A stretch of 64,000 nt of DNA from Sepioteuthis lessoniana (GCA_963585895.1 OY757921.1:85875677-85939676), one strand, 5' to 3'. Positions 18,045 to 28,651 are shown, numbered from the stretch's first letter. The notes: generated by a model from the sequence alone, not told the origin. A program made the numbers and translations.

Positions 18045-20290
18045 GTAGCACAGAACAACGCCTTAAGGATCAATTGAATTGCGAGGCATACTCCTCTTTT
18101 GAGGGTGTGTCCACCGATCACCGAATAGTCACGGCGAAAATACAGTTAAGCCTACGAAAAAACGCCGAACGAACAGTGACCACCAAACACTATGACTGGG
18201 CCCTATTAAACAACAAAGATATAAGAGATAAATGCGTATTAGAATTAAGAAACAGATTCGAAACACTACAAGAAAAGACGGAAAAAAGTACACCAAACGA
18301 CGAATATGAAAATTTCGTCAATGCGCACCTCGAGGCAGCAGCGAAATGCATTCCAACAAAACTCAAAACTAAATATAGAGTCCCATGGGAAACTTTAGCG
18401 GTGAGAGAAAAACGTGCACTAGTGAAAACAGCCTCCAAAAACTATCGAAAAAACCCAACAAACACAAATGCCTTAAAGCTAAAAACGGCACAATATCAAT
18501 TAACAGACATATATATAAAAGAACAGACAAAATACATTAAAAATCAGATAGATAGGATTAGAGACACGGTGGAAGATAGACAATCTAGGATAGCCTGCCA
18601 AACAATAAACGAAGTGAGTAGAAGAAAGAACACAGCCAAAGCAAAACGGAAAGCAGCAAACCAACAAGAAAGAATAAAACTGTGGAAACAACACTTCGAA
18701 AAACTACTAGGAAACCCACCGAAAATAACACATGAACCAATCACCAGAATAATTAGCAAATAATTAGACATTAAACTAGAACAGTTCACACAAGAAGAAC
18801 TCGACTCGGTTTTCAGAAAAATTAAAAATAGGAAAGCTGCAGGGCTGGACGAAATTCCCCCGGAAGTATGGAAGACCAGACTATTCGACGACATACTGCT
18901 CCGACACTGCAACGCAGTATACAATCAAAATCCGATAGACAGATGGATGAAAGGATGCATACTCCCCTTCCCTAAAAAGTGGGACCTCGGATTAGCCAAA
19001 AACTACCGAGGCATAACACTTACATCCATAGCAGCCAAAATCTACAATGCCCTACTACGAAACCGCATAGAACCCAAAATCGACAACATACTTAGAAAAA
19101 ACCAAAATGGCTTCCGAAGAAATAGATCCACGACATCACAAATATTAACCATCCGTAGAATCCTTGAAGGTGTACGGGCAAAAAACCTACAAGCAACATT
19201 AATATTTGTTGACTTTACCAAGGCCTTCGATTCCATTCAGAGAGGAAAGATGGAACAAATCCTACTAGCGTACGGCATACCTAAAGAAACCTTAGCGGCA
19301 ATAACGATTCTATATAGAAACACCAAAGTAAAAGTACGATCACCAGATGGAGACACAGAATACTTCGACATTGTAGCAGGAGTACTACAAGGAGACACGC
19401 TGGCTCCGTACCTCTTTATCATTTGTCTAGACTACGCACTTAGAACATCGATTGACAAAATCAGAGAGAATGGTTTCGAACTGACGAAGAAAAGAGCAGA
19501 AGGTACCCCGCAACAACAATTACCGACGCCGACTACGCCGATGACATAGCGATACTGGAAAATACACCCGACCAAGCCGAAACACGACTGCATAGTGTGG
19601 AACGAGCAGCCGCAGGCATAGGCCTTTATGTTAATGCAAACAAAACGGAATATATGTGCTATAATCAAACGGGGGACATCTCCACTCTAGAAGGAACCCC
19701 TCTTAAACTAGTAGACAAATTCACTTTCCTAGGAAGCAGCGTCGAATCAACCGAAAAGGACATCGAAACGATGTTAACGAAAGCATGGACAGCTATCAAT
19801 AGGCTATCGATTATATGGAAATCAGACCTGACCGATAAAATGAAACGCAGTTTCTTCCAGGCAGCGGTCACATCGATACTGCTATATGGCTGCACTACAT
19901 GGACGCTAACAAAACGGCTGGAGAAAAAGCTAGACGACAATTACACAAGAATGCTACGTGCAATCTTGAACAAGTCCTGGCGGCAACACCCCACAAGACA
20001 CCAACTGTACGGCCACCTGCCCCCTATCACGAAAACTATTCAAGTTAGACGAACCAGACATGCTGGACACTGCTGGAGAAGCAGGGACGAACTCATAAGA
20101 GATGTACTCTTATGGACCCCCCACACATGGCCGTGCAAAAGTAGGATGACCAGCACGAACATACATTCAGCAGCTATGTGAGGATACGGGATGTTGTCCC
20201 GAAGACCTACCTAGGGCGATGAACGATAGGGAGGAGTGGCGAGAGAGGGTCAGGGATATCCGTGCTACCAGCGTGATATGGTGATGATGG
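18045..20290 (+). pseudogene. RTE-like non-LTR retrotransposon, nearly complete reverse transcriptase
   Basis: 5'-truncated LINE. It begins in the end of the apurinic-type endonuclease (GVSTDHRIVTAKI at about 18104-18142), passes a linker, then the reverse transcriptase: NRKAAGLDEIPPEVW, ILPFPKK, NYRGITLTSIAAKIY, FVDFTKAFDS (about 19205-19234), VLQGDTLAPYLF (about 19382-19417) and the catalytic YADD at 19534-19545. It continues with YLG-type FLGSSV, LLYGCTTWTLTKRLEKKLD and the conserved C-terminus. The protein would copy its own RNA onto nicked DNA. Breaks: a TAA at 18761-18763, a frameshift near 19500 just before YADD, and another near 20115. The 3' end is a TGATGA-type repeat, usual for RTE-clade elements. 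Otherwise the frames are clean, so inactivation looks recent. Confidence 0.9.
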
Positions 20291-20905
20291 TGATGATGAT
20301 ATGAAAGCAAGAATAGATAAGACGCAGCAAAACGGTAAATGTAGTTTATGTGGTGACAGAGATGAAACGATCAACCGTATGCAGCAAATTAGAGCAAACA
20401 GAGTATAACAGTAGATACGATTGGGTGAGGAAGGCGATCCTCTGGGAACAGTGCAAGTAATTTAAATTTGATCATGCGAACAAGTGAAATCCAGAACTTA
20501 TCCAGGAGAATGTGACGCACAAAATTCTCTGGGATTTTGAGATACAAACGGATCATCTAATCTCGGCCAGACGATCAGACTTTGCGATAGTCAACAAAAA
20601 ATAGATAATTTGACGAAGAAATTTTTACAGAAAGTAAAATAATTAAAAGGCGAAAAGAGATATAAGCTCCTGGACTTTGCTAGGGAACTGAAAAACTATG
20701 GGACATGAAAGTGACGGTGATACCCTTTGTAATCGGTGTACCCGGTACAATCACCATAGGATTAGTAAATGGATTGGAGGATTTGGAAATAAGAGGACGA
20801 GTGGAGACCATCCAAACGACAACACTATTAAGATCGTTAAGAATACTGAGAAGAGTCCTGGAGACTTGAGGGGACTTGCTGTCACTCAAGCGTCTCTTTT
20901 TTAGG
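20291..20905 (+). pseudogene. RLE-type (R2/NeSL-like) LINE, 3' end with zinc knuckle and endonuclease
   Basis: Starts directly after the RTE tail. The plus strand reads ARIDKTQQNGKCSLCGDRDE (CxxC of a CCHC knuckle near 20335-20366), then LWDFEIQTDHLISARRSD at 20537-20590, corresponding to the restriction-like endonuclease with its acidic residues, and ends in the conserved C-terminal block (ILRRVLETWGDLLS-like, with frameshifts) by 20900. Such proteins have reverse transcriptase first and the endonuclease last. Only the last quarter is here and it contains several stops. At 20905 it meets an oppositely oriented copy of the same family. Confidence 0.7.
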
Positions 20906-23115
20906 ACGGATTTCTGGGTTCCACTTATACTATTTGTTCACAGGGTCAAATTAAAACTTCTTGCGTTATTCCCTGTGGATCCCTTTGCTCACCCAGACGT
21001 GTTGTTTTGCCCTAATTGACTGCATTCGCTTATTATGTCATTGATCCGTTCCTCTCTGTCACCACATAATATATATTTACTATTTTGTTGCGTTTTATCT
21101 ATTCTTGCTTTGATATAGTTAGTCCTTATGGCGTTGTTTTGTGCAGCTATTTGAAGAAACTCTGTTTTGTCTTAAGGTTTTCTTTTCTTAGCCATGTCCA
21201 GTCTTTCTCTTGTGAGATTTTGCTTGTTTGTCGCTTGAAATATCCGTACCATTTTTTCTATTTCAATTTTTATTTTCCGGTTATTTTTGCTCTATTAATA
21301 TTTGTGATGTCTGTATTGTTTCTGGTGGCTGTTGTTAGTCTATCACAATGCCTTTTTATGTAGTCTCTATATCGTTGAATCCATGCATCATCGCTATCTT
21401 GAATGCTGGTGAGTCCTCTTCCTCCTTCTTTTCTTGATTTATACAATTTGTCTATGTCATCTCCAGAATGTAAGGCCTTATGTATCCTCATTAGTCGTCT
21501 TGTTTTCTGGTCCATTCGTTTAACTTTCTCTCTGGTCCACTTCAAGAAAGAGGACAGCCCAGTTATGTATCCGTTTTATAATGTTCCTGCTATTTAATTC
21601 GGTTTCCAGTATCTTTCTCGTTCTCTTGAGATACTCTTTAGAAATGTTTTCTTTCATGTTCAGTTGTTTGATAGTATCTGCTTCCAATATTCCCAAATAT
21701 CTCTGAGCTTCCTTTTCTCCGAACGTTCTGATTTTCTCTTGATTTGGTAGTTTGATTCCTTATGTCATATGTCGTTTCCCGCTTTTCATTATTCGCACGG
21801 TGCGTTTTTCTATGCCAAATTCCATTCCAATGTCCTGACTGTATATTCGCACTGCCTGTATTAAGGTTTAGTATTCTTTTTCGTTATTGGCAAACAGTTT
21901 GATGTCCTTCATGTACATTACGGAATTGATCTTTTCTTGCGATTTACAAAGTTTTTATCCGCCTGTGTTCGAGTGGCATCATCAATATTACAATTTTGGA
22001 GGTGCCCGTGGTGTAATGGTTATCGTCGCAGGATATGGACACGGCGACATGAGTTCAAGTCCTGGACCTGACTGATTGCATTTCACATAGCACTCATACC
22101 CTTGGGAAAGGTATGAATCCAATAATTCTCCCTCGAGCTATGGGTAAATAGTAGGGCAGACTAGGTTCTTCAGCCTTGGTGAGGCAATTAGTCTAGGAGA
22201 AGGAAAACTCTGAATTCAAACCTGTTAAACTCCGCTTAAAAATTGACCTTGTGTCATAACCCTAAGCCCGAGCGGAGGGGTTGGTAAATATGATCATCGC
22301 TATTACAATTAGTTATGATGATAGTGCATTTACCGGGAATAGACTTCTCTTGAACTTCTAAGCTTTTTTCCTTTTTTTTGTTCATTCAACTTTCCAGGTT
22401 TAAATGGTTTTCAGAATAAAGTTTATGACTTCGTTTGGTATCTTGTACATTTTGAGACAGTTTACTATCCAGTTTTATAGGACTATATCATAGGCCTTTT
22501 TTTAGTCAATCCACACTATAGCAAGACTTTTTCGTCTCGTCTTGCTTTCCTTGAGTATGAGTTGATCAATGTACAGTAACACTCCTGTATCTCTGGTCCA
22601 CTTGCAACATCCTTTCTGTTCCTTGAGGAACAGTCAGCGGCTTATAAACGAGTAGTCAGTCTCCTCCCTTATATGGGCCGGTAGTGTTTTCCACATAATA
22701 GGTAAGTACGCTATGGGTCCATAGTATTTTGGGAGTGGTTCTTTTGAGGGGGTCTTTCTGGAAAATTGTGGTTTTCCTACAATTCGTGTATGTCTACTTC
22801 TAAGAATCTATTCATTTCGATAGCTAGTTCATAGAGTACCGAAGTGAATTTTTTGTACTAGAATCCATGTATGCCATCATGACCTTACTTTTTTCTAATT
22901 TGGTATTCTTTTGAGTGTCGCTCTCTGTGAATCGGTGGGTATTTTCGCGTTCGGTCCTTCTTCGAGTCCTAAATCTTTTCCCATCTTGGTTATCTATGTG
23001 GCCTTTCTGTTATGTTCTCTTTGTAGCCATATTTTTGCTCCAAAATTGTCTTGTTTCCTTGTCATCCGGTTGCTGGTATGTCTTCGTGCAATCTTCCTCT
23101 ACTTTCTGGTAGAAT
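20906..23115 (-). pseudogene. RLE-type LINE reverse transcriptase, long reverse-strand copy
   Basis: Read right to left: FYQKVEEDCTKTYQQ near 23100, GHDGIHGF near 22870, YYGPIAYLPIMWKTL near 22700, EQKGCCKWTRDTGVLLYIDQ near 22620, motif A as WID-stop-KKAYD near 22487-22516, motif C as VMYMKDIKLFA near 21887-21921, then YLGILEADTIKQLNMKE, RMDQKTRRLMRIHKALHSGD (about 21490), RKEGGRGL and a second zinc-knuckle region near 21060. The family motif is YMDD, so the first catalytic Asp is Lys here. A SINE-B (21998-22297) sits between motifs A and C. The copy breaks off at 20905 inside the knuckle-endonuclease region, where orientation reverses. Confidence 0.8.
21998..22297 (+). repeat. SINE-B inserted in the RLE LINE
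   Basis: Near-consensus copy from GGAGGTGCCCGTGGTGTAAT to GGAGGGGTTGGTAAATATG. Flanks ATCAATATTACAATT (left) and ATCGCTATTACAATT (right) match at 13 of 15 positions and are probably an aged target-site duplication. Confidence 0.88.
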
Positions 23116-23126
23116 CTCTTTATCAT

Positions 23127-23150
23127 TATTATTATTATTATTATTTACTC
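23127..23150. repeat. (TTA)n run, tail of minus-strand RLE-LINE copy
   Basis: Read on the minus strand this is a (TAA)n 3' tail. Confidence 0.8.
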
Positions 23151-23154
23151 CTTT

Positions 23155-23515
23155 AGAGTTTCTTACATCAGTATAGGCTGATGGTTTTTCACTGAAGTCT
23201 GAGTTACAACAAGTCTCCTTAAGTCTCCAGGACTCTTCTCAGTATTCAGGCTGTTCTCAGTAATGCTATCATTTGGATAGTTTCTACCCGTCCGCCAACT
23301 TCCATGTCCTCCAGGCTTTTTAATAATCCTTTAGTTATTGTACCAAAAGCACCGATCACAATTGGTACAATAGTCACTTTCATGTTCCAAAGCTTTTTTA
23401 ATTCTCTAGCAAGGTCGAGGTACTTATCCTTCTTTTCACATTCTTTCAGTTTTATTCTGTGCTCAGCTAGGAAAGCAAAGTCGACAATTTTGCAAATTCT
23501 CTTGCTTTTGTTAAT
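23155..23515 (-). pseudogene. RLE-type LINE, 3'-end copy A
   Basis: The minus strand reads DKYLDLARELKKLWNMKV (right part), then IVPIVIGAFGTITKGLLKSL, EDMEVGGRVETIQ and ILRRVLETWGDLL near the left end: the C-terminal region just after the endonuclease. Severe 5' truncation and a TAA-repeat tail are typical of target-primed insertions that stopped early. Confidence 0.75.
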
Positions 23516-23520
23516 TAATA

Positions 23521-23532
23521 AGTTCTCTTCTT

Positions 23533-23606
<74 letters not shown>
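23521..23606. repeat. (TTC)n(TTA)n microsatellite, tail of copy B
   Basis: Simple repeat. The TTA part adjoins copy B. The poly-Ser/poly-Tyr frame through it is an artefact. Confidence 0.9.
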
Positions 23607-23607
<1 letters not shown>

Positions 23608-23970
23608 CTCCTTGCATCTTTTTCACGCGATTTGTGACTGGTGGTTTTTCACTGAGTTACAGCAAATGGACTTCGGTCCAGAGGACTTTTCCGAGTATTC
23701 TAGCAGATTTTACCAGCACATCAGTTTGGATGGTCTCGACTCCACATCTGATCTCAAGTTCCTCCAATTTCTTTTCCAGGTCTTTGCTTACAGCTCAAAG
23801 GGCTCAAACTACAATTTTTATCACTAGCTTATATATATTTCGTACGCTTTTTAGTTCATTGGTAATATCAAAGGATTCGTTTATCTTTTTGCTAATTGTT
23901 TTTTTATGTTTCGTACTCGTGGAACAGGATAATCCCATAATTATTTTCTTAATTGTTAATTTCTGACCAA
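23607..23970 (-). pseudogene. RLE-type LINE, 3'-end copy B
   Basis: Same region as copy A but more diverged (GTGGTTTTTCACTGAGTTAC and the GGTCTCGACTCCACATCTGA block are recognisable). Same orientation and also 3'-tailed by TTA repeats. Confidence 0.6.
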
Positions 23971-24014
23971 GATTGGGTGATCAGTTTGTATCTACAAAAT
24001 TCCTGATACTTTTT

Positions 24015-24205
24015 TCCAATCGACTGGCGCATTCGGAATATCCCGACTGCATCTCTGCCGAGGAGTAAAACCCCTTACTAACAAGTGTACTAGATAAACT
24101 GCATAATATTGTGAGGGTCCTGTCCGGGAGATTTGGTGAATGCTGATTACTCTTTCACTGCCATTACTCCCAAGTCCACTCTGATCTGGAGCACATGATA
24201 GGGCC
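24015..24205 (+). repeat. composite repeat E, variant head
   Basis: AATCGACTGGCGCATTCGGA, ATCCCGACTGCATCTCTGCC, CACTCTGATCTGGAGCACAT in consensus order. It is followed by repeat G units instead of the usual minisatellite. Confidence 0.6.
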
Positions 24206-24580
24206 TTATCTATGAGTCAAAGTGTTCGGCATTTAAAATGTGTGTAAACAAAAGACAGATGTTTAATTGAAATGCAATACTTTGAACAATTTAACTGTGT
24301 GCTAACGAATGAGTAACGTTGAATAGAATTATTAGTGTTAATTAGCAATTCTCGAAACTCTTTAACAGTGTGCCTAAATTGAATTGTTAATCTCACAGAG
24401 CAATGCTTGAAACCATTTTACTATGCGTAAATAAAACTATTTATGTTAGATAGAAATATATGAATCCATTTAATTGAGTGTAACCAATAATTATTTCTAA
24501 ATAGAACAATTCATCGTAGAATATTTGGGACCATTTAACTGTGTGCATAAAAATGTTATCAACAAAATGTGTTTAGAAAT
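24206..24580 (+). repeat. repeat G, about six degenerate units
   Basis: Units near 55-60 bp with TTTAACTGTGTGCTAACGAA and GAATAGAATTATTAGTGTTA phrases, directly continuing the E head. Confidence 0.55.
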
Positions 24581-24584
24581 CACT

Positions 24585-24622
<38 letters not shown>
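24581..24622. repeat. (CA)n(TA)n microsatellite
   Basis: Simple repeat. Confidence 0.95.
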
Positions 24623-25319
24623 CTTTCTTTAAGAAAAAAACAAAAACCGGTTACATTAGGATTATAAATTTATTTCCATCCTCTTATAGGTTTTGGTATA
24701 AATTAAAAACACCATAAAAAATAACAGGACTCCTTCAGATCTTATGGATAAAATGATTCAGAATAGACACAGGAAAGAAGGGTGGGAGGGGATAGAAGAG
24801 GGGTGAAGAGTTTTCTCCACATTTAGGCAACTTCCGGGGTTTTTTTATTGCCGGTTGGAATTATAGTAAATTAATTTGTTTTTAAATTCTGAATACATTT
24901 CGACTTAAAACTCCAGATTTAATACTACTTTTGATAAATACAACTTTATTTAATAACTTTACGTAAGGATACAGTAATACTTATATTAAATTAAATTTAA
25001 ACTTAAAATTTTTAATTTCAAATTTTATTTTCGTACCTATTAATTCATTGAAGAGTACGTACACATCACAAAGTTTCCTCCCATTGTTTTATTTTATTTC
25101 ATTTTTATTCATTTACCTTAAATCTCAATTTAATCTTATGTTTTTTTTTTCATTAAAGCATTATCTATGATAATTGGTCGATAGTTTAAATTTATTCCTA
25201 TGTCTACATCTAGCTATTAATTCACATCCCTGATTTGATATTTTTTAAGCTTCTGGGTATTTCATAATTTGTATTCTTTTTTTGTATTTTTTTATTTGAT
25301 CATAATATTTTTTTAATTT
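24623..25319. other. no gene recognised
   Basis: AT-rich, nothing assignable. Confidence 0.3.
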
Positions 25320-25790
25320 TTTAATATTTGATAATGATGGATAAGAAGGAACCGACAACGGCAATAAGAAAACATATTAATTAATTCAAAGTCCACGAGA
25401 AAACTGTAGGGACAGCAATCAAATAAGATTTAAGCCCAGACCATATCCGCCTTAATTATGCTATGTGGGGCGTTTTAGAAAAGAATACAATTGTAACTTC
25501 CAATCCAAATATTGGTTCGCTTAAGATTGATATTGAGGAGGAATAGAATAAAATGTTTGAAGAATTAATTTTGAAGACATGCAAATCATATCAAAGGGGT
25601 GTTGATACAATAATTAAAATAAAAATGGTGGCCATATTGAGTAAATTTACAGATGTGTGTCTATCTTTTTATTTTATTGTTTTTTTTTTATTCAAATTAA
25701 AATTAATCTTGTTTTATAATAGAGTCGTTTATTTTTATTCTAGAATATTTCTAAACTTTCTTCCGTACCCCGTATATTTGAAAAGTTGTC
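25320..25790 (+). pseudogene. Tc1/IS630-like transposon with deleted catalytic core, copy 1
   Basis: Reads KTVGTAIK, then DLSPDHIRLNYAMWGVLEKN, SNPNIGSLKIDIEEE and FEELILKTCKSYQRGVDT, ending near MVAILSKF. The N-terminal DNA-binding part (KTVGTAIK) joins directly to the last catalytic region (the usual NPLDYxxWG motif), so most of the DDE core is missing. Several stops. The same junction occurs at 63.8 kb. Confidence 0.7.
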
Positions 25791-26158
25791 ATCATGGGCA
25801 AATGTTAATTTTTTCACTATTACCAATTGATCATCCTTCCTTTCCAGTCATGTCTACTCTTGAGTTCCTTTTCTTTCAATTTGCTGCATTCTTTTATGTG
25901 TTTAACTGTTTCATCACACAATGTACACTTACTATTCTCTTCACTATTATCAATTTTATCTTCGTAGTATCAAGGGTAGTATTTTCAATTTCTATTCGGG
26001 TTATAATTTTTTTTTTCTTCCTTTCATATGCTTCACTGATTTTCCGCACCCAACATTGTGGATACGATGATTTAATTTTAATACCGTGCACTCCTTTCTT
26101 TTGAAAAGACTTTCTGCTCATTCATACAAGATGGCTAATTCAGAGGAGCGACTGACGA
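25791..26158. other. no gene recognised; weak minus-strand frame
   Basis: A minus-strand frame at 25894-26121 reads GVHGIKIKSSYPQCWVRKIS and is not compositionally trivial. I cannot assign it; an N-terminal stretch of a LINE protein is possible. Confidence 0.25.
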
Positions 26159-26299
26159 ATGGTGTATTTAAAAAAAAAAAAGTCAAACCACAGATATAAC
26201 ATTTCAATTTGCATAAGTTTTTCATACAAACGCGGGAATTTCCTTCAGAACAGTATAATTACACACCACACCTACATACTCAAAAAACACCCGCATGCT
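26159..26299. other. no feature
   Basis: AT-rich interval leading into the tetranucleotide array. Confidence 0.3.
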
Positions 26300-26449
26300 C
26301 ATCCTTCTATCTATCTATCTATCAGTTTGTCTCTCGGTCGGTCAATCTATCTTTTTACCTGTAGATCTATTATATCTATCAATCCATATGTAAGTGTATA
26401 TGGCAATCTACTTTTTGTATGTATCTATCTTGTTCCATCTCTTTGTAGT

Positions 26450-26500
<51 letters not shown>

Positions 26501-26830
26501 GTATGTATGTATGTATGTATGAAGTCGATCTATTTTCGTCTGTATCTCTATCTGTTATTTTATCCATCAATATCTCTAGCTAGCTAGCTAGCTAGTTATC
26601 TGTCGTTCGTTCGGTCGGTTGATCTATCTATCTATCTATCTATCTGTATGTATGTATATATGTATGTATGTAAATATGTTTGTCGATCTGTTTTTCATAT
26701 GAATCTATCTATCTATCTATCTATCTCAATCTGTTCATCTCTCTCTCTGTCTCTCTCTATCTATCTATTAGTCTATCCCAGTCTTTTTTCTATCTATCTA
26801 TCTATCTATCTTGGTGTGTAAGGTGTTCCG
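26300..26830. repeat. interrupted (CTAT)n / (GTAT)n array
   Basis: Tetranucleotide blocks at 26304-26326, 26452-26500, 26503-26520, 26621-26660, 26704-26726 and 26797-26812. Longest pure CTAT block about 48 bp. Confidence 0.95.
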
Positions 26831-27126
26831 TATATCTTTATACACAATCTTTACTGTTTGTGGCTGAAAACCTAATATCTAATATGTATTTTCCAGGTTC
26901 TTGGGAACAATTTCACGCGCTCCAGCTATGTTGGATATATTTCTCACCTTCATAATCCACATCTTTTTCTGTTATCTTTCAATGTTCAGGATATCTGTCC
27001 AGCCTTCCACTTTCCTTTAATTTTAATCTGTGGTCTCCTTGAACGGCATAACTCACTACAAGACAGAATCTCCCCTTTTTATTATTCTAATCCTGGTATG
27101 GTCGTCTGGACTGAATTAGATGATCT
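26831..27126. other. no gene recognised
   Basis: Not simple repeat. Possibly part of an RLE-LINE copy but without a readable motif. Confidence 0.25.
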
Positions 27127-27150
27127 GTTTATTATTATTATTTACTCAGT
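27127..27150. repeat. (TTA)n tail run
   Basis: Minus-strand TAA tail of the adjoining LINE copy. Confidence 0.75.
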
Positions 27151-27545
27151 CAAATTTTTCACATTAGGTTTAACTGGTGCTCTCTTACTGGAATTTAAGT
27201 GACGGCAAGTCTCCTCAAGTCTCCAGGACTCTTCTTAGTATTCTGGCCGTTCTCAATAATGCTGTTGTTTAGATGGTCTCCTCTCGTCCTCCAACCTCCA
27301 AGTCTTCTAGTTCCTTTAATAATCCTTTAATCGCTGTACCAAAAGCATCAATCGCAATTGGTATAATTGTCATTTTCATGTTCCATAGTTTTTTCAATTC
27401 CCTAGGAAGGTCGAGGTACTTATCCTTCTTTAAACTTTCTTTCAGTTCTATTCTGTGGTCATCCGAGACAGTAAAGTCGACAATTTTGCAAATTCTCTTT
27501 TTTTTTTGTTGATTGTTATTTTAAGGTCACATCTTCTGGCCGACA
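27151..27545 (-). pseudogene. RLE-type LINE, 3'-end copy C
   Basis: Minus strand encodes KDKYLDLPRELKKLWNMKM, TIIPIAIDAFGTAIKGLLKE and LEVGGREETI in degraded form, the same C-terminal segment as copy A. Same orientation and same tail. Confidence 0.72.
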
Positions 27546-27574
27546 TTAGGTGATCCATTTGTATGTCAAAGTCC

Positions 27575-27599
27575 CATTATTGTTATTATTATTATTTGA
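27575..27599. repeat. (TTA)n tail run
   Basis: Tail of copy D. Confidence 0.75.
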
Positions 27600-28010
27600 A
27601 AGTTTTTCTCATCAGCGTTAGTTTGAGTGACAGCAAGTCTCCTCGAGTTTCCTGGACACTTCTTAGTATTTTAACCGATCTCAACAATACTGTACTTTGG
27701 ATGGTCTTCACTAGCCCTCTTATTTTCAAGTCCTCCAGTCTCTTTATCAGTTTTTTAGGGATTGTTCCTAGCGTGCAAATTACTATTGGTATCATATCAC
27801 TTTCATGTTCCATAGTTTTTTCGGTTCTCTTGCAAGGTGTAAGTACTTATCTCTCTTTGCGCTTTCGTTCAATTTTACCCTGTGGTCAGTCGGAACGGTA
27901 AAGTTCACTATTAGCCGGTTTTTTTTTTGTTTTTTTTTTTGGTGGACTATCTCTAGGTCTAGTCATCTGTGCGAAATTAGGTGAATGAACCGTTTCTATC
28001 TCAAAATCCA
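27600..28010 (-). pseudogene. RLE-type LINE, 3'-end copy D
   Basis: Starts on the minus strand at FDFEIETVHSPNFAQ (endonuclease region, about 28010), continues VNFTVPTDHRVKLNE, RDKYLHLARELKKLW, IPIVICTLGTIPKKLIKRLE, DLKIRGLVKTIQSTVLLRS and ILRSVQETRGDLLSL. It reaches further 5' than copies A-C. An open frame of 73 codons (27592-27813) survives, but the protein is incomplete and has no start. Confidence 0.78.
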
Positions 28011-28265
28011 AAAGAATGTATCTTATCTCTCCATGTGAATTTTAATGGAGGGTATTTGTCTGAAGTCTGAGTGACAGCAAGAGTCTTCGGGTCTCCAGGA
28101 CACTTCTCAGTATTCTTGTTGATCTAAATTATCGAGTGGTCTGTATGATCTCGAATCTTCCTCTGATTTCTAATTCCACCTGTCCATTTTCTCGTACTTT
28201 GGGGGTTGTTCAAAGCGCACAATAGGTAACAACATTACCTTCGTATGACGATGACCGATAGAAAA
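28011..28265 (-). pseudogene. RLE-type LINE, 3'-end copy E in tandem with copy D
   Basis: Minus strand reads VMLLPIV, then a frameshifted LEDLEIRGR equivalent, then PGDPKTLAVTQTSDKYPPLK. It runs without a tail repeat into the DFEIET start of copy D, so two 3' ends stand head to tail. The 27965-28222 interval matches 32312-32568 in reverse at roughly nine bases in ten. Confidence 0.65.
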
Positions 28266-28330
28266 ACGAAAATTAATTTCACAACCTAGCTTTGCACGCT
28301 TCTGAGGAGCAATATGTAAAAAAATGAATG

Positions 28331-28394
28331 AAAAATATAACTGTGAATTCTCCAATGATTTATCAATCATTGGAGAATTCACAGTTATATTTTT
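28331..28394. repeat. perfect 30-bp inverted repeat with 4-nt loop
   Basis: The left arm 28331-28360 (starting AAAAATATAACTGTGAATTC) is the exact reverse complement of the right arm 28365-28394. The loop is TATC at 28361-28364. Confidence 0.97.
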
Positions 28395-28490
28395 TTTTGA
28401 TTTATTTTTTTTTTGATTTATTCTTTTTTTTAATTTTTTTTTTTTGATTTATTTTTTTTTTTTTTATTTTTTTTTTTTTTTGGATTATTT
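28395..28490. repeat. T-rich tract
   Basis: Long T runs with repeated TTGATTTATT, following the inverted repeat. Confidence 0.9.
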
Positions 28491-28651
28491 GCACAAAATG
28501 CATACACCTAAATGCGCATGCCTTTATAGGGGATGTAGATGTGTGGGGGTTTTGCAGGAGACTATCTGCTTGATAACAATGATTGATCATTTACATTCCA
28601 GTGTCGAAAGATGCCGATGTCTTATTGAAAAAAAGAACACATTGCACAGAC

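Noticed and set aside
18190-18924. Minus-strand frames opposite the RTE
   Set aside because: Shadows of the plus-strand LINE reading frame.
23304-23966. 220-codon open frame with poly-Ser and poly-Tyr
   Set aside because: Antisense to LINE 3'-end copies and running through a TTC/TTA microsatellite; not a gene.
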